Source: an uncultured Saccharophagus sp.
GTDB lineage: Bacteria; Pseudomonadota; Gammaproteobacteria; Pseudomonadales; Cellvibrionaceae
NCBI GenBank assembly: GCA_937920545.1
Contig: CAKZUG010000069.1
Coordinates: 1-58,955, forward strand
DNA: 58,955 bases
Reading direction: 5' to 3'
Part shown: piece by piece, positions 15,953 through 25,569 of the stretch
How positions within the stretch are numbered: the stretch's first letter is position 1
Layout: every line of letters begins with the position of its first letter
Notes under the pieces: model-generated
What the model was told of the DNA's origin: nothing
The model's input: only the letters and a program-made list of their open reading frames with translations
Database searches by the model: none
Program-made: the position numbers and the translations under genes

Positions 15953-18763
15953 ATGACCGATTATAAAGCCACGTTAAACCTACCTAAAACGTCTTTTGCA
16001 ATGAAGGCCAACCTCGCCCAACGCGAGCCAGCGATGTTAAAAGCATGGCAAAAAAATGGGTTGTACGAGCAGATTCGTCAGGCGCGTGCAGGTGCCCCTA
16101 AATTTATGCTGCACGATGGCCCACCCTATGCCAATGGCGATATTCACATTGGTCATGCGGTCAATAAAGTCATAAAAGACATTATTATTAAATCAAAAAC
16201 CCTGAGTGGTTTTGATGCGCCTTACGTGCCGGGTTGGGATTGCCACGGTTTGCCTATCGAGCATAACGTCGAGAAAAAAGTAGGCAAAGCGGGCGTTAAA
16301 GTCGATCATAAAACGTTTCGTAATAAATGCCGTGAGTACGCTAAGCGCCAAGTAGAAGGCCAGAAAAAAGATTTTGTTCGCACGGGCGTATTGGGCCAGT
16401 GGGATAACCCTTATTTAACCATGGATTTTAAAACCGAAGCCGACACCGTGCGCGCATTGGGTAAAATTGCCAGCAACGGCCACTTAGTAAAAGGCTACAA
16501 GCCCGTTTACTGGAGCGTGGTTGGCGGGTCGGCGTTGGCCGAGGCCGAGGTGGAATACCAAGATAAAACGTCTTTTTCGATTGATGTGATGTTCCCCGTG
16601 GCAGACCAAGCCGATGTTGCCAGCCGCATAAGTGAGCTGAGCGGCGAGGGCGAGATAAGCGTGGTGATTTGGACAACCACGCCGTGGACATTGCCATCGA
16701 ACCAAGCGGTAAGCGTGAATGCCGATCTCGATTACGTTGTTTTACAAGTAGAAGATAAGCGCTTACTTGTGGCCGAGGCTCTGGTTGAGTCGGTTTGTAC
16801 GCGTGCCGAGCTAGAAAGCAGCGACCTAGAAAGCAACCATATTGTTGGCCGCGTGCAAGGCAGCAAGCTTGAGGGCTTAATGTTATCGCACCCGTTTTAC
16901 GATAAAACCGTGCCCGTGTTATTGGGCGACCACGTGACCACCGATGCCGGTACAGGTTGTGTGCACACAGCACCCGATCACGGCGTAGAAGATTTCGTGG
17001 TGTCTAATAAGTACAACATCGAAACCCTGAACTACGTTGACGAAGCCGGTATTTACCGAGATAACGTGCCTGTTTTTGCTGGTCAGCATGTGTATAAAGT
17101 CGATAAAAGCGTGATTGCACTGCTCGAAGAAAAGCAACGCTTGCTACACCAAGAAACCTTTGTACACAGCTTTCCGCATTGCTGGCGCACAAAAACTCCG
17201 CTTATTTACCGCGCGACGCCGCAGTGGTTTATTAGCATGACCAAAAAAGATTTAATCAGCAGCGTGAAAAACGCCGTTGAAGGCGTAGAGTGGATGCCCG
17301 ATTGGGGCCGCGCGCGCATAGATAGCATGTTAGATAACAGCCCCGATTGGTGTGTCTCGCGCCAACGTACTTGGGGGGTGCCCATCACGTTGTTTGTGCA
17401 TAAACAAACACAAGAGCTGCACCCCAATACCGCTGAATTAGTCGAGCAAGTGGCCCTTAAAATCGAGCAAGAAGGTATTGATGCTTGGTTTGACCTAGAC
17501 GCCAAAACGCTGTTGGGTGACGACGCCGAGCATTACCAAAAAGTCACCGATACCCTTGATGTGTGGTTTGATTCAGGCGTCACGCATTATTCTGTATTAG
17601 AAGCACGTGATAACCTGCACGCACCTGCCGATTTATACCTAGAAGGCTCAGATCAGCACCGTGGTTGGTTCCAGTCGTCGCTTAAAACGGCTTTGGCTAT
17701 TACGGGTGAAGCGCCTTACAAACAAGTGCTTACGCACGGTTTTGTGGTAGACGCGCAGGGCAAGAAAATGTCTAAGTCTATTGGCAATACCGTATCGCCA
17801 CAAAAAGTGATGAACGACTTGGGTGCCGATGTATTGCGTTTATGGGTAGCGGCAACCGATTTTAGCGGCGACATGAGCGTATCGGATGAAATTTTAAAAC
17901 GTACCGCCGATTCTTACCGTCGTATTCGTAATACCGCGCGTTTTTTATTGTCGAACTTATCGGGCTTTGACCCTAAAACCGACGTACTGCCTGCCGACGA
18001 GCTCATTGCTTTAGATAAATGGGCCATTGCCGCCACCGCTGATTTACAAGAAGAAATTATCGCGTGTTACGACAAATATCAGCTGCATCAAATTTATCAA
18101 AAAATCCATAATTTTTGTGTGGTGCAAATGGGCGGGTTTTACCTCGATATTATTAAAGATCGCCAGTACACCACCAAAAGCGACAGCCACGCAAGACGCT
18201 CGGCACAAACCGCATTGTTTTATATGGCCGAGGCATTGGTGCGTTGGATTGCGCCTATTTGCTCGTTTACCGCCGACGAGTTATGGCAGGCCATGCCGGG
18301 CGAGCGCAGTGAGCCAGTATTTACTTCTACATGGTTTGAGTTACCCAAAATACAAGCCGATGATCGCTTTGATAACGCCTTTTGGAACGACATAAACGCG
18401 GTGAAAAATGCGGTCAACAAAGCGATAGAAGCCAAACGTGCAGAAGGTGCAGTGGGCGGCTCATTAGCCGCCGAAGTGACGCTTTATTGCGATGAGAACC
18501 AGCTTGAAAAGCTGGGTTATTTAAACGATGAGTTACGTTTTGTGCTTATTTGCTCACGCGTATCATTAGCGCCTATGTCTGATGCTGGCGAGCCATGTGA
18601 TGTTGATGGTTTACGTATTTTGGTTGAAAAATCAGACCATGCTAAGTGCGCCCGTTGCTGGCACCACCGTGAAGATGTAGGCACGCATAGCGAGCACCCA
18701 GAAATTTGTGGCCGCTGTGTTGAAAACATAGAAGGTAACGGCGAGGTACGTGAGTTTGCTTAA
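15953..18763 (+). CDS. ileS: Isoleucyl-tRNA synthetase
   Basis: Class I synthetase charging tRNA-Ile, 936 aa as in other Gammaproteobacteria. HIGH motif at residues 65-68 ([14 protein letters not shown]), KMSKS at 605-609 ([10 protein letters not shown]), an editing domain with [12 protein letters not shown], and a C-terminal zinc module [10 protein letters not shown]...CGRC. Follows ribF by 7 bp and overlaps lspA by 14 nt, giving a tight ribF-ileS-lspA unit. Confidence 0.98.
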   Translation: MTDYKATLNLPKTSFAMKANLAQREPAMLKAWQKNGLYEQIRQARAGAPKFMLHDGPPYANGDIHIGHAVNKVIKDIIIKSKTLSGFDAPYVPGWDCHGLPIEHNVEKKVGKAGVKVDHKTFRNKCREYAKRQVEGQKKDFVRTGVLGQWDNPYLTMDFKTEADTVRALGKIASNGHLVKGYKPVYWSVVGGSALAEAEVEYQDKTSFSIDVMFPVADQADVASRISELSGEGEISVVIWTTTPWTLPSNQAVSVNADLDYVVLQVEDKRLLVAEALVESVCTRAELESSDLESNHIVGRVQGSKLEGLMLSHPFYDKTVPVLLGDHVTTDAGTGCVHTAPDHGVEDFVVSNKYNIETLNYVDEAGIYRDNVPVFAGQHVYKVDKSVIALLEEKQRLLHQETFVHSFPHCWRTKTPLIYRATPQWFISMTKKDLISSVKNAVEGVEWMPDWGRARIDSMLDNSPDWCVSRQRTWGVPITLFVHKQTQELHPNTAELVEQVALKIEQEGIDAWFDLDAKTLLGDDAEHYQKVTDTLDVWFDSGVTHYSVLEARDNLHAPADLYLEGSDQHRGWFQSSLKTALAITGEAPYKQVLTHGFVVDAQGKKMSKSIGNTVSPQKVMNDLGADVLRLWVAATDFSGDMSVSDEILKRTADSYRRIRNTARFLLSNLSGFDPKTDVLPADELIALDKWAIAATADLQEEIIACYDKYQLHQIYQKIHNFCVVQMGGFYLDIIKDRQYTTKSDSHARRSAQTALFYMAEALVRWIAPICSFTADELWQAMPGERSEPVFTSTWFELPKIQADDRFDNAFWNDINAVKNAVNKAIEAKRAEGAVGGSLAAEVTLYCDENQLEKLGYLNDELRFVLICSRVSLAPMSDAGEPCDVDGLRILVEKSDHAKCARCWHHREDVGTHSEHPEICGRCVENIEGNGEVREFA

Positions 18764-19271
18764 ATCATTGTGTGCAAAAGTACAAAAATGGCACCCGTGG
18801 GTGTGGTATAGCATTGCGTTTATATCCATTGTGCTGGATCAAATTACAAAAAAATGGGCCGATGCCAGCTTAACGTACAACACGCCCGTTGAGGTGTTCT
18901 CGTTTTTTAATATTACTCTTCGCTACAATACCGGCGCCGCTTTCAGTATGTTTGCTGATGCAGGCGGTTGGCAGCGTTATATGTTGGGCGGTATTGCGGC
19001 GGTTGTTAGCGTGGTGTTGGTGGTGTGGATTGCCAAGCTTAAGCCCGCAAAATGGGTTGAGGCGTTGGGTTTATCGCTTATTTTAGGTGGCGCGATTGGT
19101 AATTTGTATGACCGTGTTTTACTGGGGCATGTGATCGATTTTATCGAGTTCCATTGGTACGACACCTATTACTTTCCTGCGTTTAATATTGCCGATACGG
19201 TCATTACGTTGGGTGCAGGGTGCTTAATTATTGATGGTTTGTTTTTATCTAAAGACAAAAAAGACGCGTAG
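18750..19271 (+). CDS. lspA: Lipoprotein signal peptidase (signal peptidase II)
   Basis: Inner-membrane aspartyl peptidase that removes signal peptides from diacylated prolipoproteins, such as RlpA and the lyase and immunity-like lipoproteins in this window. 173 aa, four hydrophobic segments. The two catalytic Asp are in [18 protein letters not shown] and [11 protein letters not shown] start inside the end of ileS with GCGAGG upstream; the 14-nt overlap implies coupling. Confidence 0.97.
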   Translation: MSLLKSLCAKVQKWHPWVWYSIAFISIVLDQITKKWADASLTYNTPVEVFSFFNITLRYNTGAAFSMFADAGGWQRYMLGGIAAVVSVVLVVWIAKLKPAKWVEALGLSLILGGAIGNLYDRVLLGHVIDFIEFHWYDTYYFPAFNIADTVITLGAGCLIIDGLFLSKDKKDA

Positions 19272-19283
19272 AAAGCAGACACC

Positions 19284-19320
19284 GTTTAAGCTTTCAATGT
19301 TAAAAATTGAAGGCTTAAAC
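19284..19320 (+). terminator. Hairpin between lspA and fkpB
   Basis: GTTTAAGCTTTCAAT and ATTGAAGGCTTAAAC pair over 15 bp with one G-U, 7-nt loop. No long U-run follows, so it may attenuate or stabilise RNA rather than terminate. Confidence 0.45.
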
Positions 19321-19352
19321 GTTAAAAATCTAAAAGCTGAAAGAGAGCCCTC

Positions 19353-19793
19353 ATGACAATACAGCCCGGTACAACCGTAACATTGCATTTTTCGTTGGCG
19401 TTAAGCGCCGACGACATTATTGACTCCAATTTTGAAAAAGACCCGGCCACATTCACGATTGGTGACGGCAAGCTATTACCCGGTTTTGAAGAGGCGTTAA
19501 TAGGTTTAAGCGCTAACGATAAACAAACCATTGTAATAGCGCCAGAAAAAGGGTTTGGACAATCGAACCCAAACAACGTACAAGAAGTAAAGCGCGATCA
19601 ATTTTCTGCTGACATGGCGCTAGAAAAAGGCTTGGTGGTCTCGTTTGCCGATGCCGCAGGTGGCGAGATGCCAGGCGTGATTAGCGAGTTTGATGAAAAG
19701 ACCGTTTTTGTCGATTTTAACCACCCGCTTGCTGGGCGTGATATTACCTTTAGCGTACATATTATTGATGTGCAGCCATCTGTAACGCATTAA
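19353..19793 (+). CDS. fkpB: FKBP-type peptidyl-prolyl isomerase (SlpA)
   Basis: 146 aa FKBP/SlyD-type cis-trans prolyl isomerase, cytoplasmic, probably with chaperone activity. Shows VTLHFSLAL, FTIGDGKLLPGFEEALIGL and APEKGFGQSNPN, then an IF-domain-like insert and a returning strand DITFSVHIIDV. The place between lspA and ispH is the standard position of fkpB in Gammaproteobacteria. 81 bp after lspA. Confidence 0.95.
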   Translation: MTIQPGTTVTLHFSLALSADDIIDSNFEKDPATFTIGDGKLLPGFEEALIGLSANDKQTIVIAPEKGFGQSNPNNVQEVKRDQFSADMALEKGLVVSFADAAGGEMPGVISEFDEKTVFVDFNHPLAGRDITFSVHIIDVQPSVTH

Positions 19794-19995
19794 TTTAAAT
19801 ATACCTGCGTTTTGAATTAATCTGTAAGGTTAGGTTTTAGCTTTGTTTTAAGTGCTTTTTTTAAAGTTTTGTTTTTTGATTTTTTTATAAAAATCTTTAA
19901 AACTAAACGTATATTTTTTTACTTAAATGTAATTGGTTTTATTTTGCCCGTTTTATTTTTGTATTAGCCGCCTCATTATTGCCTGCGAGTTTACC

Positions 19996-20970
19996 ATGAC
20001 AGACACATTAACAGCGCCACCCGCTTTATCTAACCCGGTTATTAAATTGGCCAACCCGCGTGGCTTTTGCGCAGGCGTAGATCGCGCCATTGATATTGTA
20101 AACCGTGCCTTAGATGTATTTGGCGCGCCTATTTATGTGCGCCATGAAGTGGTACACAATAAATTTGTGGTCGAGACACTAAAAGAGCGCGGCGCTATTT
20201 TTGTCGATGAGTTAAGCGATGTGCCAGACGATGTTATTGTGATTTTTAGTGCGCACGGTGTGTCGCAAGCCGTTAGGTTAGAGGCCGATAAACGCAAACT
20301 TAAAGTGTTTGATGCAACCTGCCCGCTGGTCACCAAAGTGCATTTAGAAGTGGCTCATTTTAGTAATGACGGCAACGAATGTATTTTAATTGGCCACGAA
20401 GGCCACCCGGAAGTAGAAGGCACCATGGGGCAATACGATACCTCAACGGGCGGCGCGATTTATTTGGTCGAAAATGAAAATGATGTTGAAAAGCTGATTG
20501 TAAAAGACCCAAGCAAACTCAGTTATGTGACGCAAACCACGTTATCAATGGATGACACCGCCAAAGTCATTAACGCGTTACGCGAAAAATTCCCATTAAT
20601 TAACGGCCCCAAAAAAGACGATATTTGCTATGCCACCCAAAACCGCCAAGACGCCGTTAAACAACTAGCACTAGAGTGCGATTTAGTCTTGGTCGTCGGG
20701 TCACCTAACAGCTCAAACTCAAACCGCCTGCGTGAATTAGCTGAGCGCTGCGGTTCAAGCGCCTATTTAATTGATGGTCCAGAAGATATCAACCCCGCAT
20801 GGTTTACTGGTAGTAATAGTATTGGTATTACTGCAGGCGCATCGGCACCTGAAGTATTAGTAAAAGACGTGATTGACCACTTGGTTGAGCTGGGCGCACA
20901 AAAACCGCAAGAGCTAGACGGCATAGAAGAGAATATTCGGTTTAGTTTACCCAAAGAGCTAAAGCCTTAA
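19996..20970 (+). CDS. ispH: 4-hydroxy-3-methylbut-2-enyl diphosphate reductase
   Basis: Iron-sulfur enzyme for the last step of the MEP isoprenoid pathway. The three cluster Cys are in [23 protein letters not shown] and [26 protein letters not shown] and [13 protein letters not shown] are further hallmarks. The ATG at 19996 gives 324 aa; an upstream in-frame start at 19933 only adds a hydrophobic, non-family leader. Closes the ribF-ispH block; 202 bp after fkpB with a T-rich spacer that may contain its own promoter. Confidence 0.97.
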   Translation: MTDTLTAPPALSNPVIKLANPRGFCAGVDRAIDIVNRALDVFGAPIYVRHEVVHNKFVVETLKERGAIFVDELSDVPDDVIVIFSAHGVSQAVRLEADKRKLKVFDATCPLVTKVHLEVAHFSNDGNECILIGHEGHPEVEGTMGQYDTSTGGAIYLVENENDVEKLIVKDPSKLSYVTQTTLSMDDTAKVINALREKFPLINGPKKDDICYATQNRQDAVKQLALECDLVLVVGSPNSSNSNRLRELAERCGSSAYLIDGPEDINPAWFTGSNSIGITAGASAPEVLVKDVIDHLVELGAQKPQELDGIEENIRFSLPKELKP

Positions 20971-21461
20971 GGCACGTCCAAACGTACGGCGCACATAAAA
21001 CAACATGTTTTCACTACGCTAATAGTGTGCGCTATCCCTTCTTCTAATTAGTTAGTAATTGTCTATTTTTTATTCTGTTAAGTTAGTCTCGTTTACTCCC
21101 TGCGTATCGTTATATATTTGTATAAATCAAAATATTTAATACTGGGTACTTAGGGTACTTTTGATTCATGCTAAAGCATTTTTGCCTTGCAAGCGCAAAC
21201 AGGTTAGAGGTATCTCTTTAGGGTATGTCTATATATTGTAATAAAAGATATTGTAATAAAAGATATTGTAATAGAAGCCAGCGGGAATGTTGGGTTCTCC
21301 TGTAAGCACTGCAAGACGTCTTTAATGTTTGTTGATACTCTTTTGGGCCTTTCTATTTGAGAGCCTCTATGGGTGCGACATACGACGTTAAATAAACGTG
21401 GGTCTCACGCAGTAAACACGTAGCATTAGTCTGAAGCGCCCAAAATTTGTTGGGAATTTTT
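20971..21461. other. Spacer after ispH
   Basis: 490 bp without a gene. Contains three 15-bp tandem units at 21233-21277. No terminator with a strong stem was seen after ispH. Confidence 0.4.
21233..21277. repeat. 15-bp tandem repeat (3 units)
   Basis: ATATTGTAATAAAAG twice and ATATTGTAATAGAAG once, head to tail, 185 bp before the next start. Could vary in copy number; role unknown. Confidence 0.8.
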
Positions 21462-23039
21462 ATGAAGACTAATCAAAATAATATATTTTTATCGCGCGTA
21501 ATACCCTGTCTATTTATGTGGCTTTTATGCCTAGGTGCGAGCCATACGTATGCTGATCCACCTTATAGTGGAACTGTATTCGTGGTTCCGAACACCCTCA
21601 CGCCTGACGATCCTAGCGCATTACTGTTCACCGAATATGTCACTCAAAACGATAATGCTTGGGTCTTTAAATTAACATTCAGCGACTCTCTCACAATAGA
21701 GGTTCATGTGGATTCGGTTTTTGATTCGCAAGCGTCGGCAGAAAAAGAGGTGGATAAAATTGCCCATGCGGTAGGCCAGCTCCCTCTTGTTAACCGTCGA
21801 GAGCTATCTAGAATTTACATTTTTTTTGGCGAAGGTCGTGCATATGCAACGCTTGAAGAGAGGGCTTTTTTTCTTTACGCAGATAGCTTAGATGTCTCAA
21901 TCCAAGATGGCAGCTTAGAGGAACTTTTGCTTCATGAAAGTACACATGTTGCAATTGATCCTTATATTCGTGGGACAAAAGGCTGGTTAGAGGCTCAGCA
22001 AAAAGATAATGCTTTTATCTCGACATACGCGCGCGACAATTTTGTAACGGAAGATATGGCTGAAACATTCGGTTTGTATTTAACATACCGCTACAAAAAA
22101 AATCGATTAACTCGTACAGAAATCAAAAATATCGAGCGGACGATGTCGGCGCGTATGGCTTATATCGACAGTTTAAATCTTGATTTATATCCGTTTGTGC
22201 ATCTGGTTGATGGCGAGGGGTTTATTTTATCGCCCCCTCCGCGCAGTCTATTGACGCCTTTTGAAGAAATATTCACCGTTAACGCCACTGACGGTACACA
22301 GTTTTTTGATATGCTTGTGGGTACGCAAGGTGTGGGTTCTGACAATATTCGAGCCAGTGCAGCTCAGGCCAATAAGGTTTTCAATGTCCAGAACTTACCC
22401 GTCAACGGTGAAACTGTGTATGTGCGCTTATGGGTATACAAAGAGAAATGGCTGTATAAAGATTATGTGTATGAGGCTGATCGCCCAACTAAAAAAACGA
22501 CGTTAATATCACATAAAAACAGCGATACATTAAAAAGTACGTCAGCAGCTTTTGAGTGGGAACCTATTGAAGGTGTTAGCATCTATGATTTACTTGTTGG
22601 TACGGAGGGCTTTGGTTCGACCAACCTAGCTGCTACACGTGTGCAATCGAATACGTCGCGCGTGATTAATAATATTCCGTTAGATGGCGGGGCAGTGTAT
22701 GTAAGGTTATGGACGCATGATTTAGAGTGGTCATACGTTGATTACAGCTTTGATACGTTAAAGGCCCGCGTTCTCGAGCCTGTTACGCCTGAGGATTCTC
22801 CTGTTGATAGACCGATTCCAGAGCCGATTCCAGAGCCGATTCCAGAAGTTAGCCTCAACCCTGTTATTACATCCGTTGTTAAGCCTGTGGCGGATGTAAC
22901 GTTAAAGCCCAAAACACAGCCTAAGCCAGTCGTTATCGTTAAGCCCGCCGTTAAACCAAAGCCTGCGGTTAAAATATATAACAACGATACACTTATAAAA
23001 AAGCTGCATGCGTTCTTTAAAAGAAGAGGCTGGTTCTAA
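21462..23039 (+). CDS. Secreted HExxH-type putative metalloprotease with two repeat domains and Pro/Lys-rich tail
   Basis: 525 aa. Signal peptide ends near SHTYA/DPP. A zinc-binding HESTH (158-162) sits in LLLHESTHVAID, and Glu201 in TEDMAETFG is a possible third ligand, as in gluzincins; the family is not one I recognise. Two similar modules of about 90 residues follow, each with FDMLVGTQGVGS or YDLLVGTEGFGS, then NIPL.G..VYVRLW and W.Y.DY. A proline-rich stretch (PIPEPIPEPIPE) and a Lys/Pro tail end the protein. The ATG at 21462 is preceded by TGGGAA; a TTG at 21447 is unlikely. Probably a surface or secreted enzyme; substrate unknown. Confidence 0.6.
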   Translation: MKTNQNNIFLSRVIPCLFMWLLCLGASHTYADPPYSGTVFVVPNTLTPDDPSALLFTEYVTQNDNAWVFKLTFSDSLTIEVHVDSVFDSQASAEKEVDKIAHAVGQLPLVNRRELSRIYIFFGEGRAYATLEERAFFLYADSLDVSIQDGSLEELLLHESTHVAIDPYIRGTKGWLEAQQKDNAFISTYARDNFVTEDMAETFGLYLTYRYKKNRLTRTEIKNIERTMSARMAYIDSLNLDLYPFVHLVDGEGFILSPPPRSLLTPFEEIFTVNATDGTQFFDMLVGTQGVGSDNIRASAAQANKVFNVQNLPVNGETVYVRLWVYKEKWLYKDYVYEADRPTKKTTLISHKNSDTLKSTSAAFEWEPIEGVSIYDLLVGTEGFGSTNLAATRVQSNTSRVINNIPLDGGAVYVRLWTHDLEWSYVDYSFDTLKARVLEPVTPEDSPVDRPIPEPIPEPIPEVSLNPVITSVVKPVADVTLKPKTQPKPVVIVKPAVKPKPAVKIYNNDTLIKKLHAFFKRRGWF

Positions 23040-23040
23040 G

Positions 23041-23133
23041 ATGAGGTGGCTCATTATTGTGTATGGAGCCGCTCTGATTTATGCGGCTGCGTTATCCACT
23101 TTTTTATTTGCGGGCCAAGCACGATTTTTTTGA
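23041..23133 (+). CDS. Possible 30-aa single-span membrane peptide
   Basis: ATG one base after the preceding stop; product MRWLIIVYGAALIYAAALST plus ten more residues, one hydrophobic helix. Its end falls in the hairpin at 23112-23159. No good ribosome site, so expression would depend on coupling. Could be chance. Confidence 0.25.
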   Translation: MRWLIIVYGAALIYAAALSTFLFAGQARFF

Positions 23134-23159
23134 TCGTGTACTTCATGTTGACTTGGCCC
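23112..23159 (+). terminator. Hairpin downstream of the HExxH protein
   Basis: Outer arms GGGCCAAG (23112-23119) and CTTGGCCC (23152-23159) enclose an inner CACGAT-TTTTTTG-ATCGTG. Likely ends transcription of the preceding gene(s). Confidence 0.5.
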
Positions 23160-23301
23160 AGAGTAACGAGACTACCACGCAGGAATCATGCGTAATTAAT
23201 CAGCGTTGTCATAATCTTTTTACCCCTAATAGGGTATACTGCCCCATTTTGTATTTTTGCTTTTGTGGCTGATGCCAGAATAGGTGGTAAAAGGTAAGCT
23301 T

Positions 23302-24573
23302 ATGACTGATGTAAAAGAGTATATGAAGCAGGTGGGCGAGCAAGCACGCAGTGCGTCTCGTTTAATTGCGAAAGCGGATACGGGCCTTAAAAATAAGGCG
23401 TTGTTTGCCATTGCTGACGCCATTAATGCTGCGCGTGATGCGATTGGCCAAGCCAATAAGCTCGACATGGATAACGGCGAGAAAAAAGGCCTAGAAGCTG
23501 CTTTACTCGACAGATTAGCGCTTACTCCCGACCGCATCGACGGCATGATAGAAGGCTTACAGCAAGTGGCCGCCTTACCCGATCCTTGTGGTGAAACCAC
23601 CGATTTTAAATATATGCCATCGGGTATTCAGCTAGGCAAAATGCGCACGCCATTAGGTGTGATTGGTATCATTTACGAATCTCGCCCTAACGTTACGGTT
23701 GATGCAGCCAGCTTGTGCTTAAAATCAGGTAATGCCGCTATTTTACGTGGTGGCAGCGAAGCGATTCATTCCAATACCGCCATTGCTACATGTATTGCGC
23801 AAGGCTTAAAAGACGTTGGCTTACCTGCCGATTGCGTGCAGGTGGTATCCACTACCGACAGGGCCGCCGTTGGCGAACTGATTACCATGACAGAATACGT
23901 CGACGTGGTTGTACCGCGCGGCGGTAAAAACCTTATTGAGCGCATATCGCGCGATGCAAAAGTCACCGTTATTAAGCATTTAGATGGTATTTGCCATGTG
24001 TATGTTGACCAAACGGCCTGCCTAGATAAAGCCTTAAACGTCGCACTTAATAGCAAGACGCACCGTTACGGTGTGTGTAACGCAATGGAAACCTTATTGG
24101 TTAACACGGATATTGCCAATAAATTTTTGCCCAATATAACCAAAGCCTTATTAGATAAGGGTGTTGAGGTTCGTGGCTGTGCCGCAACCCAAAACGTGTT
24201 AACTAAAGAGAATTTAACGTGTATTGCTGCCACAGATGAAGATTGGAGCACCGAATACTTAGCCCCTATTTTATCTATAAAAGTGGTCGCTGATATTAAC
24301 GAAGCCATTAGCCATATTAATCATTTTGGCTCGCACCATACCGACGTACTTATTAGTGAAAACTATACGTTAGCGCGTCAGTTTTTAACCGAGGTGGATT
24401 CAAGCTCGGTCATGATAAACGCTTCTAGCCGCTTTGCCGACGGGTTCGAATACGGTTTAGGTGCTGAAATAGGCATCTCTACAGACAAAATACATGCACG
24501 TGGCCCCGTTGGTTTAGAAGGGTTAACGTCGCAAAAATGGATTGTATTTGGTGATGGACATGTGCGCACGTAG
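23302..24573 (+). CDS. proA: Gamma-glutamyl phosphate reductase
   Basis: Second step of proline synthesis, NADPH reduction of glutamyl-5-phosphate. 423 aa from the ATG at 23302, which follows AAAGG; the frame opens 18 bp earlier. Aldehyde-dehydrogenase-like fold: [41 protein letters not shown], the nucleophile Cys in [12 protein letters not shown], and [20 protein letters not shown]. In relatives nadD usually lies between proA and rsfS; here only 54 bp separate them. Confidence 0.97.
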   Translation: MTDVKEYMKQVGEQARSASRLIAKADTGLKNKALFAIADAINAARDAIGQANKLDMDNGEKKGLEAALLDRLALTPDRIDGMIEGLQQVAALPDPCGETTDFKYMPSGIQLGKMRTPLGVIGIIYESRPNVTVDAASLCLKSGNAAILRGGSEAIHSNTAIATCIAQGLKDVGLPADCVQVVSTTDRAAVGELITMTEYVDVVVPRGGKNLIERISRDAKVTVIKHLDGICHVYVDQTACLDKALNVALNSKTHRYGVCNAMETLLVNTDIANKFLPNITKALLDKGVEVRGCAATQNVLTKENLTCIAATDEDWSTEYLAPILSIKVVADINEAISHINHFGSHHTDVLISENYTLARQFLTEVDSSSVMINASSRFADGFEYGLGAEIGISTDKIHARGPVGLEGLTSQKWIVFGDGHVRT

Positions 24574-24627
24574 CTCGCATACATTCAATGCTACACTTTA
24601 TAAAACAATTAATAGGTAACAAGTTAT

Positions 24628-24978
24628 ATGTCACTTTCTGACGTAATTTCAAAAGCAGTAGAAGATTTAAAAGGTCTAGATGTTAAAGAGCTAGACGTTA
24701 CAACACTTAGCAATGTAATGGATAAACTCATTATTGTAACGGGCACATCAAGCCGTCATGTAAAATCTATGGCTAACAATGTGGTTGTCGATACAAAAAA
24801 AGCGGGCCATCAGCCCATTGGTGTTGAAGGCATGGAAGGCGGCGAATGGGTGCTTGTCGATTACGGCGATACTGTTGTGCATATTATGCAGGCACAAGCA
24901 CGTGATTTTTACGCACTAGAAAAGCTATGGTCAACTGTGCCTGGGCACCGTAATAGTGAACTAAAAGACGGTAAATAG
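24628..24978 (+). CDS. rsfS: Ribosomal silencing factor RsfS
   Basis: 116 aa. Binds ribosomal protein L14 and blocks subunit joining in starvation. Family motifs: KGLDVKELDV, IIVTGTSSRHVKSMANNV, GVEGMEGGEWVLVDYGDTVVHI and FYALEKLW. Next gene starts one base after the stop. Confidence 0.97.
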   Translation: MSLSDVISKAVEDLKGLDVKELDVTTLSNVMDKLIIVTGTSSRHVKSMANNVVVDTKKAGHQPIGVEGMEGGEWVLVDYGDTVVHIMQAQARDFYALEKLWSTVPGHRNSELKDGK

Positions 24979-24979
24979 T

Positions 24980-25447
24980 GTGAAAATATCGCTCGTTACT
25001 GTGGGTTCGCGCATGCCTAATTGGGTGCAAGAAGGCTACGAAGAATACGCTAAACGCTTGCCGCGTGAGCTGAAACCTTCGCTGATTACATTGCCTTTAG
25101 CGAACCGCTCTAAAAACACCAATACGGCAAAGGTAATTACCCAAGAAGGCGATGCCATGCTAAAGCAAATGCAGCCGCAATCAAGGGTGATTGCATTGGA
25201 TGTGTTGGGTAAAGGTATCAGTACCGAGCAATTATCTAAAAAGCTAGCGAGCTGGCAGCTTGATGGTCAAAACATCGAAATACTGGTGGGTGGCCCCGAC
25301 GGTTTAGATAAGCGTTGCTTGGATCGTGCCCATGAAAAATGGTCATTATCGGCTATGACATTACCGCATCCGCTGGTGCGGGTTGTGCTTATAGAGCAAT
25401 TATATCGAGCATGGACGTTATTAAATAATCATCCTTATCATAAATAA
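24980..25447 (+). CDS. rlmH: 23S rRNA pseudouridine-1915 N3-methyltransferase
   Basis: 155-aa SPOUT methyltransferase. KISLVTVGSRMPNWVQEGYEEYAKRL at the start, SAM-knot LVGGPDGLD and the C-terminal LPHPLVRVVLIEQLYRAW are diagnostic. GTG start one base after rsfS, which is the usual arrangement. Confidence 0.97.
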   Translation: MKISLVTVGSRMPNWVQEGYEEYAKRLPRELKPSLITLPLANRSKNTNTAKVITQEGDAMLKQMQPQSRVIALDVLGKGISTEQLSKKLASWQLDGQNIEILVGGPDGLDKRCLDRAHEKWSLSAMTLPHPLVRVVLIEQLYRAWTLLNNHPYHK

Positions 25448-25569
25448 GAAGTTATAAAGACGCCGTCATATTTAAAATATCATGCCTAAAAAGGGCGTGA
25501 ATAGAGTATGTTAAACATGATGTACGATAAGGTAAAACTGCGACACTCAAACTATAATAATCGGTTGCA

